Assembly (NCBI RefSeq): GCF_900115015.1
Contig: NZ_FOUZ01000006.1
Location: 157,634-221,633, forward strand
From: Algoriella xinjiangensis
GTDB lineage: Bacteria > Bacteroidota > Bacteroidia > Flavobacteriales > Weeksellaceae
Direction: 5' to 3'
Length of the DNA stretch: 64,000 bases
This document shows positions 45,028 through 51,932 of the stretch, one piece after another. The first letter of the stretch is position 1. Every line of letters begins with the position of its first letter. The translations under genes and the position numbers were made by a program. Under the pieces are notes generated by a model. The model saw only the letters and a program-made list of their open reading frames with translations, was not told the origin of the DNA and searched no databases.

Positions 45028-46157
45028 AAATCCAGTATAATTTTATTAGTAGTTTGTTTTTTTGATTCGCTTACAATTTTAGCATAAATCTGAGTTGTTT
45101 TAAGGTTTTTATGTCCTAACATTTTAGAAATGGTGAATAAATCAGTGCCATTTGCCAATTGTAAAGTTGCGTATGTATGCCTAAAACTATGAAAGGTTAT
45201 ATCCTTTGTTATTTCAGCATCTTTTAACCAATCAGTTAATTGTTTGTTGAGGTAAGCAGAATATTTTAATCCATTGAATACTTTCTCTGAATCTTTTTGT
45301 CTTTCTCCTAAAAGATTAAAAGCTTGTTCGGAAATTGGAGAATATTCAACTCCTTCTGTCTTTTTTTGAATAAAGTTGATATAGTATTCATCATTTGTTT
45401 TATAGACATTTTTCCAACTTAAATTTTTTACATCTGAAAATCTTAATCCAGTTAATGCAGAAAATATAGAAGCTCTTTTTAGCAAATCATTTTTACATTC
45501 TGTGTTTGCTAATTTATTTAATTCTTCAATCGTTAAGTATGTTCGATTCGTTTCTTGTTCTTTAATATTCTTAATTCTTGAATTTATATCAGTACTCAAT
45601 ATTTCATCTACAAAAGCTTGTTTTAAAGCTGTTTTGAATTTTGTGAAATATGATAAAGCAGTATTTTGAGAAAGCTTGGTTTCTTTTCTCTTTAAACTAT
45701 TCGTGTTCAATAAGAAATGCTTGTAATCTTCTGCAAAAGTCAAATTTATATCCTTAAATAATAATTTACTATTTGTATAATGCTCTAAATACATTATAGC
45801 AGAAATCCAATTTTGATAGTTTGAGCCATGCCTTCTATCAGCTATCTTTTTTATATAATCTATAAAGTTTTGGCTCTCTTTATTTTTCTTTTCAAGTTGA
45901 GCCTTTTCCATATCGTTATAAATTTCAGGTCGGTTGAGTTCAATGCCTTTTTTAGAAGCAATACTTTCTGCAATTGCTTCTATATTTTTATTATATTGTT
46001 TTTCTATTTGTCCTTTTGGATTCTCATAAATAGATAAACCTAAAAATTCTCTTCTTGTTGACTTTCCATTTCTAATAATAGAAGGATAGAAGTCTAAATA
46101 CAAAGAAAGTTTTCCGTTTTTTAATGGTCTTTTTCTTAAAGTTACTTTTATAGCCAT
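45024..46157 (-). CDS. Tyrosine recombinase (island integrase)
   Basis: A 377-residue site-specific recombinase of the Bacteroidota type. It has an N-terminal arm-binding domain (VTLRKRPLKNGKLSLYLDFY), a core-binding SAM-like domain (about 100-200), and the catalytic domain with Arg239 (LTGLRFSDV), a Lys near 266, His323-x-x-Arg326 (HSFRHTYA), His349 (LGHKNL) and the nucleophile Tyr358 (TTQIYAK). It lies about 0.7 kb from the mnmE att site and should catalyse integration there. It is not an integron IntI: the IntI-specific insert is not seen. Confidence 0.94.
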   Translation of the reverse strand: MAIKVTLRKRPLKNGKLSLYLDFYPSIIRNGKSTRREFLGLSIYENPKGQIEKQYNKNIEAIAESIASKKGIELNRPEIYNDMEKAQLEKKNKESQNFIDYIKKIADRRHGSNYQNWISAIMYLEHYTNSKLLFKDINLTFAEDYKHFLLNTNSLKRKETKLSQNTALSYFTKFKTALKQAFVDEILSTDINSRIKNIKEQETNRTYLTIEELNKLANTECKNDLLKRASIFSALTGLRFSDVKNLSWKNVYKTNDEYYINFIQKKTEGVEYSPISEQAFNLLGERQKDSEKVFNGLKYSAYLNKQLTDWLKDAEITKDITFHSFRHTYATLQLANGTDLFTISKMLGHKNLKTTQIYAKIVSESKKQTTNKIILDL

Positions 46158-46201
46158 AGTTTATGTAGATAATGTTGATTATGTACGATTTTATAAAACT
46201 T

Positions 46202-46582
46202 TTAAAAAAGTTTTTCTACTTCTGATTTTTTAATTCTTGTTAACCTTTCATTTAGATTGGTTGATTTAATTTTTTTGCATTTGATTAGTCTATAAACAGT
46301 CTTTGTATTGCAATTCATAAGATAAGCAACTTCTTTTACAGAAAGGTAGTCTTTATCCTTAATATTCAGTAAATCAATTTGAGTAGTTTTAGCCTTGAAA
46401 TTTTTATTGATTTTCTCTTTTGTATCAACTTCAATCTCTTTTTTTAGCTCTAACCTCTTTCTTAATTTATAATGTTGAGAATTGCATTTATGAGAACAAT
46501 ATTTAGTTGTGGTTTTTTGTGCTTCAAACATATTTCCACAATTCAAGCATTGTTTTAAAATCTTAATATTTGTTGAACTCAT
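46202..46582 (-). CDS. Zinc-finger/HTH excisionase-like protein
   Basis: A 126-residue protein with an N-terminal CxxC...CxxxC finger (CLNCGNMFEAQKTTTKYCSH KC) and a C-terminal HTH_17 (YLSVKEVAYLMNCNTKTVYR LI). It lies between the integrase gene and the mnmE-side att site, the usual position of a recombination directionality factor. A frameshifted relative lies outside the other end of the island (33181-33478). Confidence 0.78.
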   Translation of the reverse strand: MSSTNIKILKQCLNCGNMFEAQKTTTKYCSHKCNSQHYKLRKRLELKKEIEVDTKEKINKNFKAKTTQIDLLNIKDKDYLSVKEVAYLMNCNTKTVYRLIKCKKIKSTNLNERLTRIKKSEVEKLF

Positions 46583-46695
46583 TTAGCCTATTTTTAAAAG
46601 TATATAAAATCCATTAAGTAGAAATAAGAGTATTTAAGGGACTTTATTTCGCCCAAAATGTCAATTTTTACTCAAATTTTTCTGCTGATTTTATC

Positions 46696-46715
46696 AAAGG
46701 TACAAATAAGGTACA
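46696..46715. repeat. Putative integrase arm-type site (right)
   Basis: AAAGGTACAAATAAGGTACA, 19 of 20 identical to 33801-33820 and in direct orientation, 136 nt inside the right att repeat. Confidence 0.5.
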
Positions 46716-46781
46716 AATTTCTGATACAAATAACGATAATAAACCTATAACATATTTATTCTTTTGTATCTTTGGAGTATT

Positions 46782-46817
46782 AAAAAACCTCCTAAAATCA
46801 ATGTTTTAAGAGGTTTT
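46782..46817 (-). terminator. Intrinsic terminator of mnmE, located inside the island
   Basis: A 14-bp stem with one mismatch, AAAACCTCCTAAAA / TTTTAAGAGGTTTT, loop TCAATG, and a T run on the minus strand. It is 34 nt past the mnmE stop. Since the att site is the end of mnmE, this terminator belongs to the island. Confidence 0.7.
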
Positions 46818-46850
46818 GTATATGTTTATACTATGTTTGTATTGATGAGG

Positions 46851-46868
46851 TTACTTTCCGATACAAAA
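46851..46868. repeat. mnmE-proximal att repeat (attR)
   Basis: TTACTTTCCGATACAAAA, the reverse complement of the codons Phe-Cys-Ile-Gly-Lys-stop that end mnmE. It is the partner of 33748-33765. Confidence 0.75.
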
Positions 46869-48248
46869 CTTCCCGAAGATTGTTCCTAGAATATCTTGAT
46901 CAACATCAATTTCACCTGTAATATGTCCAAGATATGTTAAAGCTTCTCTGATATCCATGGCTAATAAATCGCCAGGCAAACCATTATCCATTCCTTGTTT
47001 TATTTTACCAATTTGGATTAATGTATTTTGTAAAGCTTCTACGTGACGAGAATTAGTTACAATTGTATCATCTTGATTTGTTCCTTTTAGCTTAATTTGA
47101 TAAATCAATTGCTCTTTTAAAGCTTCAATATTATAAGAATCTTTTGCAGAAATTTCGATATGAACAACGTCTTTAAATTCTTGTCGAATTGCATCCGAAA
47201 TAACATTATTTTCGTTGTTTATATCAATTTTATTGGCAACATTAAAAACTATTTTACCACGTTGGTTTAAGTCGTCTAGTTGTTGCGAAATTTGATTATC
47301 AGCCGTAATATTTGCATCATATAAATGTATAATAATTGAGGCTAAATCAATTTTTTCGTATGTTTTTTCAATACCAATACGCTCTATTGTATCTCCAGCT
47401 TCTCGAATTCCAGCCGTATCTATAAAACGGAATCCAACACCATCTATATACAAAGTTTCTTCAATCGTATCACGTGTTGTTCCTTCAATATCCGAAACAA
47501 TTGCACGTTCTTCATTTAATAATGCATTTAATAAAGTTGATTTTCCTGCATTTGGTGCACCAATTATTGCAACTGGAACTCCGTTTTTAATTACATTACC
47601 AAAAGCAAACGAATCAGCTAAACGTTTTAAAATAGATTGTAATTCATTCAATAATGCATAAAATTGTGTACGATCTGCAAATTCTACATCTTCTTCAGAA
47701 AAATCTAATTCTAATTCTGTTAAAGCTGCAAAATTGATCATTTGCTCGCGTAAATCTTTGATTTGATTAGAAAAACCACCACGCATTTGCTTGATTGCAA
47801 TTTCGTGTGAAGCTTTAGAATCCGATGAAATTAAATCTGCAACAGCTTCAGCTTGTGTAAGATCCATTTTACCATTCCAAAATGCGCGAAAAGTATATTC
47901 ACCTGGATTTGCATTACGAATACCAACTTTATTTAATAATTCGAGTACTTTTTGTTGAATATAAATAGAGCCATGCGTCGAAATTTCGATTACATCTTCT
48001 CCAGTATACGAATGTGGATTTTTGAAAATAGAAAACAAAGCTTCATCAATTATCGTTTCGCCATCCATCACATAACCTAAATGGATAGTATGCGAAGCCG
48101 CGTCATTTAATGATTTTGAAGCATTAAATTTCGATTGATAAATCGTGGCTACTTTAGAAATTGCTTCTGGTCCAGAAATACGAATTACCGCAATAGCACC
48201 CATTCCATTAGCCGTAGCCAATGCACAAATTGTATCGTTGTTTAGCAT
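46851..48248 (-). CDS. mnmE: tRNA uridine-5-carboxymethylaminomethyl modification GTPase MnmE
   Basis: A 465-residue GTPase that with MnmG modifies U34 of certain tRNAs. The N-terminal folate-binding domain begins DTICALATANGMGAIAVIRI. The G domain shows G1 GAPNAGKST, G2/G3 SDIEGTTRDTIEE and DTAGIREAGD, and G4 NKID. The C-terminus ends in the FCIGK motif with the catalytic cysteine. The last 18 bp double as the attachment site of the adjacent island, yet the protein sequence is preserved. Confidence 0.97.
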   Translation of the reverse strand: MLNNDTICALATANGMGAIAVIRISGPEAISKVATIYQSKFNASKSLNDAASHTIHLGYVMDGETIIDEALFSIFKNPHSYTGEDVIEISTHGSIYIQQKVLELLNKVGIRNANPGEYTFRAFWNGKMDLTQAEAVADLISSDSKASHEIAIKQMRGGFSNQIKDLREQMINFAALTELELDFSEEDVEFADRTQFYALLNELQSILKRLADSFAFGNVIKNGVPVAIIGAPNAGKSTLLNALLNEERAIVSDIEGTTRDTIEETLYIDGVGFRFIDTAGIREAGDTIERIGIEKTYEKIDLASIIIHLYDANITADNQISQQLDDLNQRGKIVFNVANKIDINNENNVISDAIRQEFKDVVHIEISAKDSYNIEALKEQLIYQIKLKGTNQDDTIVTNSRHVEALQNTLIQIGKIKQGMDNGLPGDLLAMDIREALTYLGHITGEIDVDQDILGTIFGKFCIGK

Positions 48249-48421
48249 ATTGCAAAGTTATCGATTAATTTGAAAAGTTTGGTTCTATTATTCGTTTTCA
48301 TTGTGAATTTGTATCTTTAAAATAAAGATTCAAAAAGTGAACATCTAAATTTATAACTTAAGAAAGTTTTTAATTAAAACTCATAATTTATACTAATAAC
48401 CCTTGCATTCATACTTTATAA

Positions 48422-48541
48422 AATGAAGAAAATATTTGGATTGTAGAAAATAATATTACAAATTCCACAAGAAATTTGATATTGCATTTAAATTATCATT
48501 TGGGTCAAATTAATTATCATCGACGTTTATTAGATAACTAA
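48422..48541 (+). pseudogene. C-terminal remnant of a DinB-family protein
   Basis: With no start codon and a stop just upstream, this frame reads ...LILHLNYHLGQINYHRRLLD and stops. That is the conserved metal-binding C-terminal helix of DinB/DUF1572-like proteins (HLxYHxGQIxYHRR). Only about 39 residues of a roughly 150-170 residue protein remain. It sits tail to tail with the DUF1826 fragment, so this short region collects two gene remnants. Confidence 0.55.
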
Positions 48542-48545
48542 AACA

Positions 48546-48818
48546 TTAAAAATCATGACAATTATAAAATGAATCATTTAAAATTATTTTTCTTGCAACA
48601 TCTCCTTTTTCTGATAAATGAAGTGCCAAAACATCATCAACAGAAACTTCGGTAACACTATCTTTTAACTGAAGTTGAGATACAATTTCGCTAAAATCTC
48701 CATCCAAATTTCTATGCCAACAAATCGCATTCATTGCTCTATTAAAATTTGTATTTACAAACTCCATAAAAGTAGAAACCTCACCTATTTGCTGATGCTT
48801 AGAAAATGTATTGTTCAT
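48546..48818 (-). pseudogene. Truncated DUF1826-family protein (N-terminal 90 aa)
   Basis: The product MNNTFSKHQQIGEVSTFMEF ... ICWHRNLDGDFSEIVSQLQL ... LSEKGDVARKIILND matches the start of DUF1826 proteins, which are usually more than 200 residues long and often sit next to COG0523 zinc GTPase genes. After ILND the sequence turns into SFYNCHDF and stops, so about 60 percent is lost. No COG0523 gene is present here. It is probably not functional. Confidence 0.55.
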
Positions 48819-49040
48819 ATTTTTGAGAAAACCGTTCGGAATTTTATTCTGTGCAAAAATAAGGATTAAAAATTATTTAAACATATGCGTATTTTGTATA
48901 ATATGTAACTATAAATATTTTATAATAATACAAAATACGTAACTCAATAAGCTTTAAAACCGTTTAAAAATGAGCTTTTTAGTATTTTCCGTTAATTTGA
49001 TGAAATTGATTATATTGCACATATAATAACTTTATATTTT

Positions 49041-49835
49041 ATGCTAAAAACGACCATACAAACATTCAACGACCTTGACAAATGGTTGTTCGACAACTTC
49101 TATTTTGAAGACGGACACGTATTGGCAATTAAGGAAAATCCACTTGAAATTATTGTTGGTTATAATGTGAAAGCGAACTATAAGGCAAATTCTGAAAGAC
49201 ACATTTTACCTTTCAAAGTCATTCCAAATAAAATTTATGAATGGACTTTTGACAAAGAAGTGGTAAATGTCGGTGACGACAATTACATCGAATGTATTGA
49301 AGCAAGTGAAGTTGAAAATGGTATTTGCTTAGATTTCTCTACTCCTGCGACTTTTCGACTTGTAGCGGACAGTTTTGAAATTGAAGAACAAGAATTAATA
49401 AAAATGACTTTTAAGCCTTGGGCAAGCGAGACAGAAATGTATTTGACAACTGACCTTTCAAAAATTCCAAGACCTGAATTTTGGAAAGAGAAATTAAGTG
49501 AATACGGACACGAAATTTTGTTTCGTTATTACGCAGGTGACGAAAGACTACCAGAACAAGTTCCGTATCCAGACTATCAAGGTTATTACATACAACTTGC
49601 CGACAGAATTAACTCAACACAAGAAGGCATTTTTCTTAAGCATTTAAAAATAGAAAACGGAAAACTGAGTTTGAGTTTTGAAAACAAGGACGAAGAGTTG
49701 AAATGTGTTTGGGACGACTTAACAACAGTTCTTGCGGACTTTCCAAATGCTAAAATCAATAGCGGAAACTGTGAATTTACAGGCGAAAAATGGAAACGAT
49801 ATTTAATAGACAAATTATTACCAACAACCGAATGA
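49041..49835 (+). CDS. Uncharacterised protein, cassette-like unit
   Basis: A 264-residue soluble acidic protein rich in Trp and aromatic residues (TFNDLDKWLFDNFYFEDGHV, LIKMTFKPWASETEMYLTTD, YYAGDERLPEQVPYPDYQGY). There is no signal peptide or membrane helix. It uses GAC and ACG codons more often than the flanking genes, a sign of foreign origin. It ends 16 nt before the attC-like palindrome A. I recognise no family; single genes of this type in cassette arrays are often immunity or adaptive proteins, which is only inference. Confidence 0.6.
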   Translation: MLKTTIQTFNDLDKWLFDNFYFEDGHVLAIKENPLEIIVGYNVKANYKANSERHILPFKVIPNKIYEWTFDKEVVNVGDDNYIECIEASEVENGICLDFSTPATFRLVADSFEIEEQELIKMTFKPWASETEMYLTTDLSKIPRPEFWKEKLSEYGHEILFRYYAGDERLPEQVPYPDYQGYYIQLADRINSTQEGIFLKHLKIENGKLSLSFENKDEELKCVWDDLTTVLADFPNAKINSGNCEFTGEKWKRYLIDKLLPTTE

Positions 49836-49851
49836 GAACAAGCACAGCATA

Positions 49852-49942
49852 TAACAAGGGTTTTGCGATAGTGGGGCGAAACTGCAAAGTTCAACGGCAG
49901 TTCTCCGATTTCCCCACCATCGCAAAGCCCCAAAACGTTAGC
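49852..49942 (+). repeat. attC-like palindrome A
   Basis: A 91-nt element from TAACAAGGG to CAAAACGTTAGC. The long stem pairs 49862-49876 (TTTGCGATAGTGGGG) with 49912-49926 (CCCCACCATCGCAAA) with one mismatch; an inner hairpin pairs AACTGC with GCAGTT; the TAAC and GTTA ends pair outside. Simple TAAC/GTTA core ends with an imperfect stem are what integron attC sites look like. It lies between two unrelated genes. Confidence 0.6.
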
Positions 49943-49966
49943 TGTAATTATATTTGACACCCTACT

Positions 49967-50737
49967 ATGGACAAAGTAAAACGAAAAGAAATATTAAATC
50001 AACTTGCCACAAGAAATTTAGCCGAGTTTAGAAAGACCTTGCCAGTTGACGAAAATATTTTCCCGAAACTATTCGACTTTCTTGACGAAAAATTATCGGA
50101 AAATGATTGTCAAAATGATTTTACAATTGCGAGTAAGTTTTGTGACAAACATCATATTGCCAAACAAGTTTTATTTAATTGGCTAAACGAACAAGGTCAA
50201 GCTTGTGATTGTGAGATTTTGAATTTAGAAGACGCTTTTGAATATCTAAATCCGCCAATTTCTAAACCTGCAAGTAAGACACATATTAAAAAACAAAAAA
50301 TTAATAGCCTAAAAACGGAATTTGATTTTTTTGTCGACAAAGTCCCCCCACCTTGGAATTTGACGGAAACAATTTTAGATGATAATGATAAACCTGTTTA
50401 CTCTTTTCAAATTGGCAAAGGTACTGACTGTATTGTAAGTTTAGAAACTTCATTCCAAACAGACCAATTTAACAATGACCAATATTGGTTAGACTTGTGG
50501 ATTAAGGAAACTGAACTAAGCTACAATCCTGAAGGTCTAATAGTTGAACGACCTGAAATTGACAATTATTCTTGTGTTGTTGTGAAATCAAAAAATTGGA
50601 CACCCGTTTTCTATTGGTTCAAAAGCAACTCAACAGACAAATGGTTTCTTAGAATGAAGACAGGTTCAAGTAGACACAAAGGCGACTTTAAAGAGTTTAC
50701 AAAACTTTTAAACAGCATACAGGTTAATGGACAATAA
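49967..50737 (+). CDS. DUF2695-like protein in a cassette-like unit
   Basis: A 256-residue soluble protein. The N-terminal 100 residues contain FCDKHHIAKQVLFNWLNEQG followed by QACDCEILNLEDAFEYLNPP, which resembles the DUF2695 pattern (WL..G..CDCE). The remainder (VDKVPPPWNLTETILDDNDK, WLDLWIKETELSYNPEGLIV) is a beta-rich domain I do not recognise. It is flanked by attC-like elements A and B. Codon use differs from chromosomal neighbours, as in the previous gene. Function unknown. Confidence 0.6.
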   Translation: MDKVKRKEILNQLATRNLAEFRKTLPVDENIFPKLFDFLDEKLSENDCQNDFTIASKFCDKHHIAKQVLFNWLNEQGQACDCEILNLEDAFEYLNPPISKPASKTHIKKQKINSLKTEFDFFVDKVPPPWNLTETILDDNDKPVYSFQIGKGTDCIVSLETSFQTDQFNNDQYWLDLWIKETELSYNPEGLIVERPEIDNYSCVVVKSKNWTPVFYWFKSNSTDKWFLRMKTGSSRHKGDFKEFTKLLNSIQVNGQ

Positions 50738-50743
50738 CTACGG

Positions 50744-50873
50744 CTAACAAGGGTTTTGCAATAGTGGACTAGAAGTTATAATTTGAACTTGTGTACTTCT
50801 ATTAACTTTTGTACTTTAGCTGAACTGAAGTGCTTCGAAAGCCCGCCCTTCAGCAATACTCAAAACGTTAGTG
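50744..50873 (+). repeat. attC-like repeat B (hybrid ends)
   Basis: The left end TAACAAGGGTTTTGCAATAG is nearly identical to that of A, but the right part (GTACTTTAGCTGAACTGAAG ... CAATACTCAAAACGTTAG) is nearly identical to repeat C at 27192-27322. The two ends therefore pair poorly beyond TAAC/GTTA. It separates the genes at 49967 and 50922. Confidence 0.55.
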
Positions 50874-50921
50874 GCAACCCTACGAAACCGAAAAATACAA
50901 TTCTAAATTAAAAGATAAAAG

Positions 50922-51521
50922 ATGGGAATGTTAGACAAACTTTTTGGAAAGAAACAAAACGCACCAAAAAATGAAGTAGCGAATGAAACTTCTCAAATCG
51001 AAAACAATGAAAGCAATGAAATTAAAAATAATTCCGTTGAAAAACTAAACATCGACACCAGTCAAACACTGGAAAAATTTCTACATATGACAGATGAAAT
51101 TCTTAAATTTTTAATTAATAAATTACAAGAAATCAACTCACTTGAACAAGAAATCTTTGAACGAAGTAAGAGTTTGAAAAACCCAAAAGAACCCAACCAA
51201 CTTCAACCTGGAGAAAAGGAACTTTGGGCAGAATATGCAAAGCGTAGAAAAGAAATAACAAATCCGATAAGTTTGAACCAATCAGAGGAAGGTAGTCGTT
51301 CATTTGGAAAACCAACAAAGTACGAATATCTAAATTATCCTAACACTCAAATTTCTTTTATAATGAAATCTGCAAATCGTGCTGTTATCGAAATAATTTA
51401 TGAATACGGAATAAAAAGTAAAGACCAATTTATATTGAAAAAGGAAGGAGAAAATTGGAAAATTGACAGTAAAAAATATGGTTTTCCCGATGAGAGTACT
51501 TGGCATAAAGATGAATTATAA
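50922..51521 (+). CDS. NTF2-fold-like protein (possible immunity protein) in a cassette-like unit
   Basis: A 199-residue soluble protein. The N-terminus is low-complexity (KKQNAPKNEVANETSQIENN), followed by a helix and an NTF2-like domain: YLNYPNTQISFIMKSANRAV, YEYGIKSKDQFILKKEGENW KIDSKKYGF. This end resembles NTF2-fold immunity proteins of polymorphic toxin systems, from memory. No toxin gene is next to it, so it would be an orphan immunity gene. It follows repeat B by 48 nt, and a partial repeat E follows at 51538. Confidence 0.5.
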   Translation: MGMLDKLFGKKQNAPKNEVANETSQIENNESNEIKNNSVEKLNIDTSQTLEKFLHMTDEILKFLINKLQEINSLEQEIFERSKSLKNPKEPNQLQPGEKELWAEYAKRRKEITNPISLNQSEEGSRSFGKPTKYEYLNYPNTQISFIMKSANRAVIEIIYEYGIKSKDQFILKKEGENWKIDSKKYGFPDESTWHKDEL

Positions 51522-51537
51522 AAGTAAAAAAGGGCAG

Positions 51538-51570
51538 CCACTAACATGGGTAACTGTTGCACAACCGGAA
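51538..51570 (+). repeat. attC-like repeat E (left end only)
   Basis: CCACTAACATGGGTAACTGT resembles the left ends of A and B (CTAACAAGGGTTTTGC), but no matching right end follows. The array therefore appears truncated here. Confidence 0.35.
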
Positions 51571-51596
51571 GATAGATTAAAACAATAAACTATACG

Positions 51597-51632
51597 ACCT
51601 CGCTTAAGCCTTTTAAGCGAGGTTTATTTTTG
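51597..51632 (+). terminator. Intrinsic terminator
   Basis: An 11-bp stem ACCTCGCTTAA / TTAAGCGAGGT, 5-nt loop, T-rich tail. It ends transcription from the cassette-like array. Confidence 0.75.
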
Positions 51633-51745
51633 ACTTATATAATAAAATCTAAACTTAGTTAAGTTGTAATAAGCTTAGATTATGGCTAAAAAGTTCAGTT
51701 TTTAAAACCAAATGAAATGAATGATTTGGAAAATATAAAAAGTAA

Positions 51746-51898
51746 AAAGAAGATGGATTTCCGTTAAAAAAAATCAGTTACCATTTTTTTATTGTAGCTT
51801 ATCCTTTACAAGTTCTTGTCACTGGACCATTTGGTTGGTTTTATTTCCATAAACTATTTCCGATAGAAACAATTGTAGATCAAATTAAATCTAAATAA
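51746..51898 (+). pseudogene. Remnant of a small membrane protein (DUF2798-like)
   Basis: A frame without a start reads DGFPLKKISYHFFIVAYPLQ then VLVTGPFGWFYFHKLFP and a short tail. The pattern (membrane helix ending PLQ-L-V-GP) resembles the last helix of DUF2798 proteins. About 50 residues remain. It lies in the 410-nt gap before the amidohydrolase gene, where I see nothing else apart from the terminator at 51597. Confidence 0.35.
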
Positions 51899-51932
51899 TT
51901 TCACTCTATTTTATTATCAATAATAAGTGCTA

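Larger units (their letters stand above)
33748..46868. mobile_element. Genomic island integrated at the 3' end of mnmE, carrying a type I R-M system
   Basis: A 13.1-kb segment bounded by 18-bp direct repeats (17 of 18 identical): TTACTTACCGATACAAAA at 33748-33765 and TTACTTTCCGATACAAAA at 46851-46868. The right copy is the reverse complement of the last 18 bp of mnmE, so insertion leaves the MnmE C-terminus intact. A tyrosine recombinase and a zinc-finger/HTH gene sit at the mnmE side, followed by P4-type primase genes and then hsdMSR as cargo. No conjugation genes are present, so it is a satellite-like or mobilisable island. Confidence 0.8.
49041..51570 (+). mobile_element. Cassette-like array 2
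   Basis: Order: gene (264 aa), palindrome A, gene (256 aa), repeat B, gene (199 aa), partial repeat E, all in one orientation. Each gene has its own start and no shared function. The repeat family is the same as in array 1 at 25-27 kb. No integron integrase is present in the window. Confidence 0.45.

Noticed and set aside
45024..46157. Tyrosine recombinase as a possible integron integrase for the attC-like arrays
   Set aside because: Its domain layout is that of Bacteroidota island integrases with an arm-binding domain, it is adjacent to the mnmE att site, and the IntI-specific insert is not seen.
49586..49960. 124-codon minus frame overlapping the cassette gene and palindrome A
   Set aside because: It reads through the attC-like stem and the antisense of a better supported gene.
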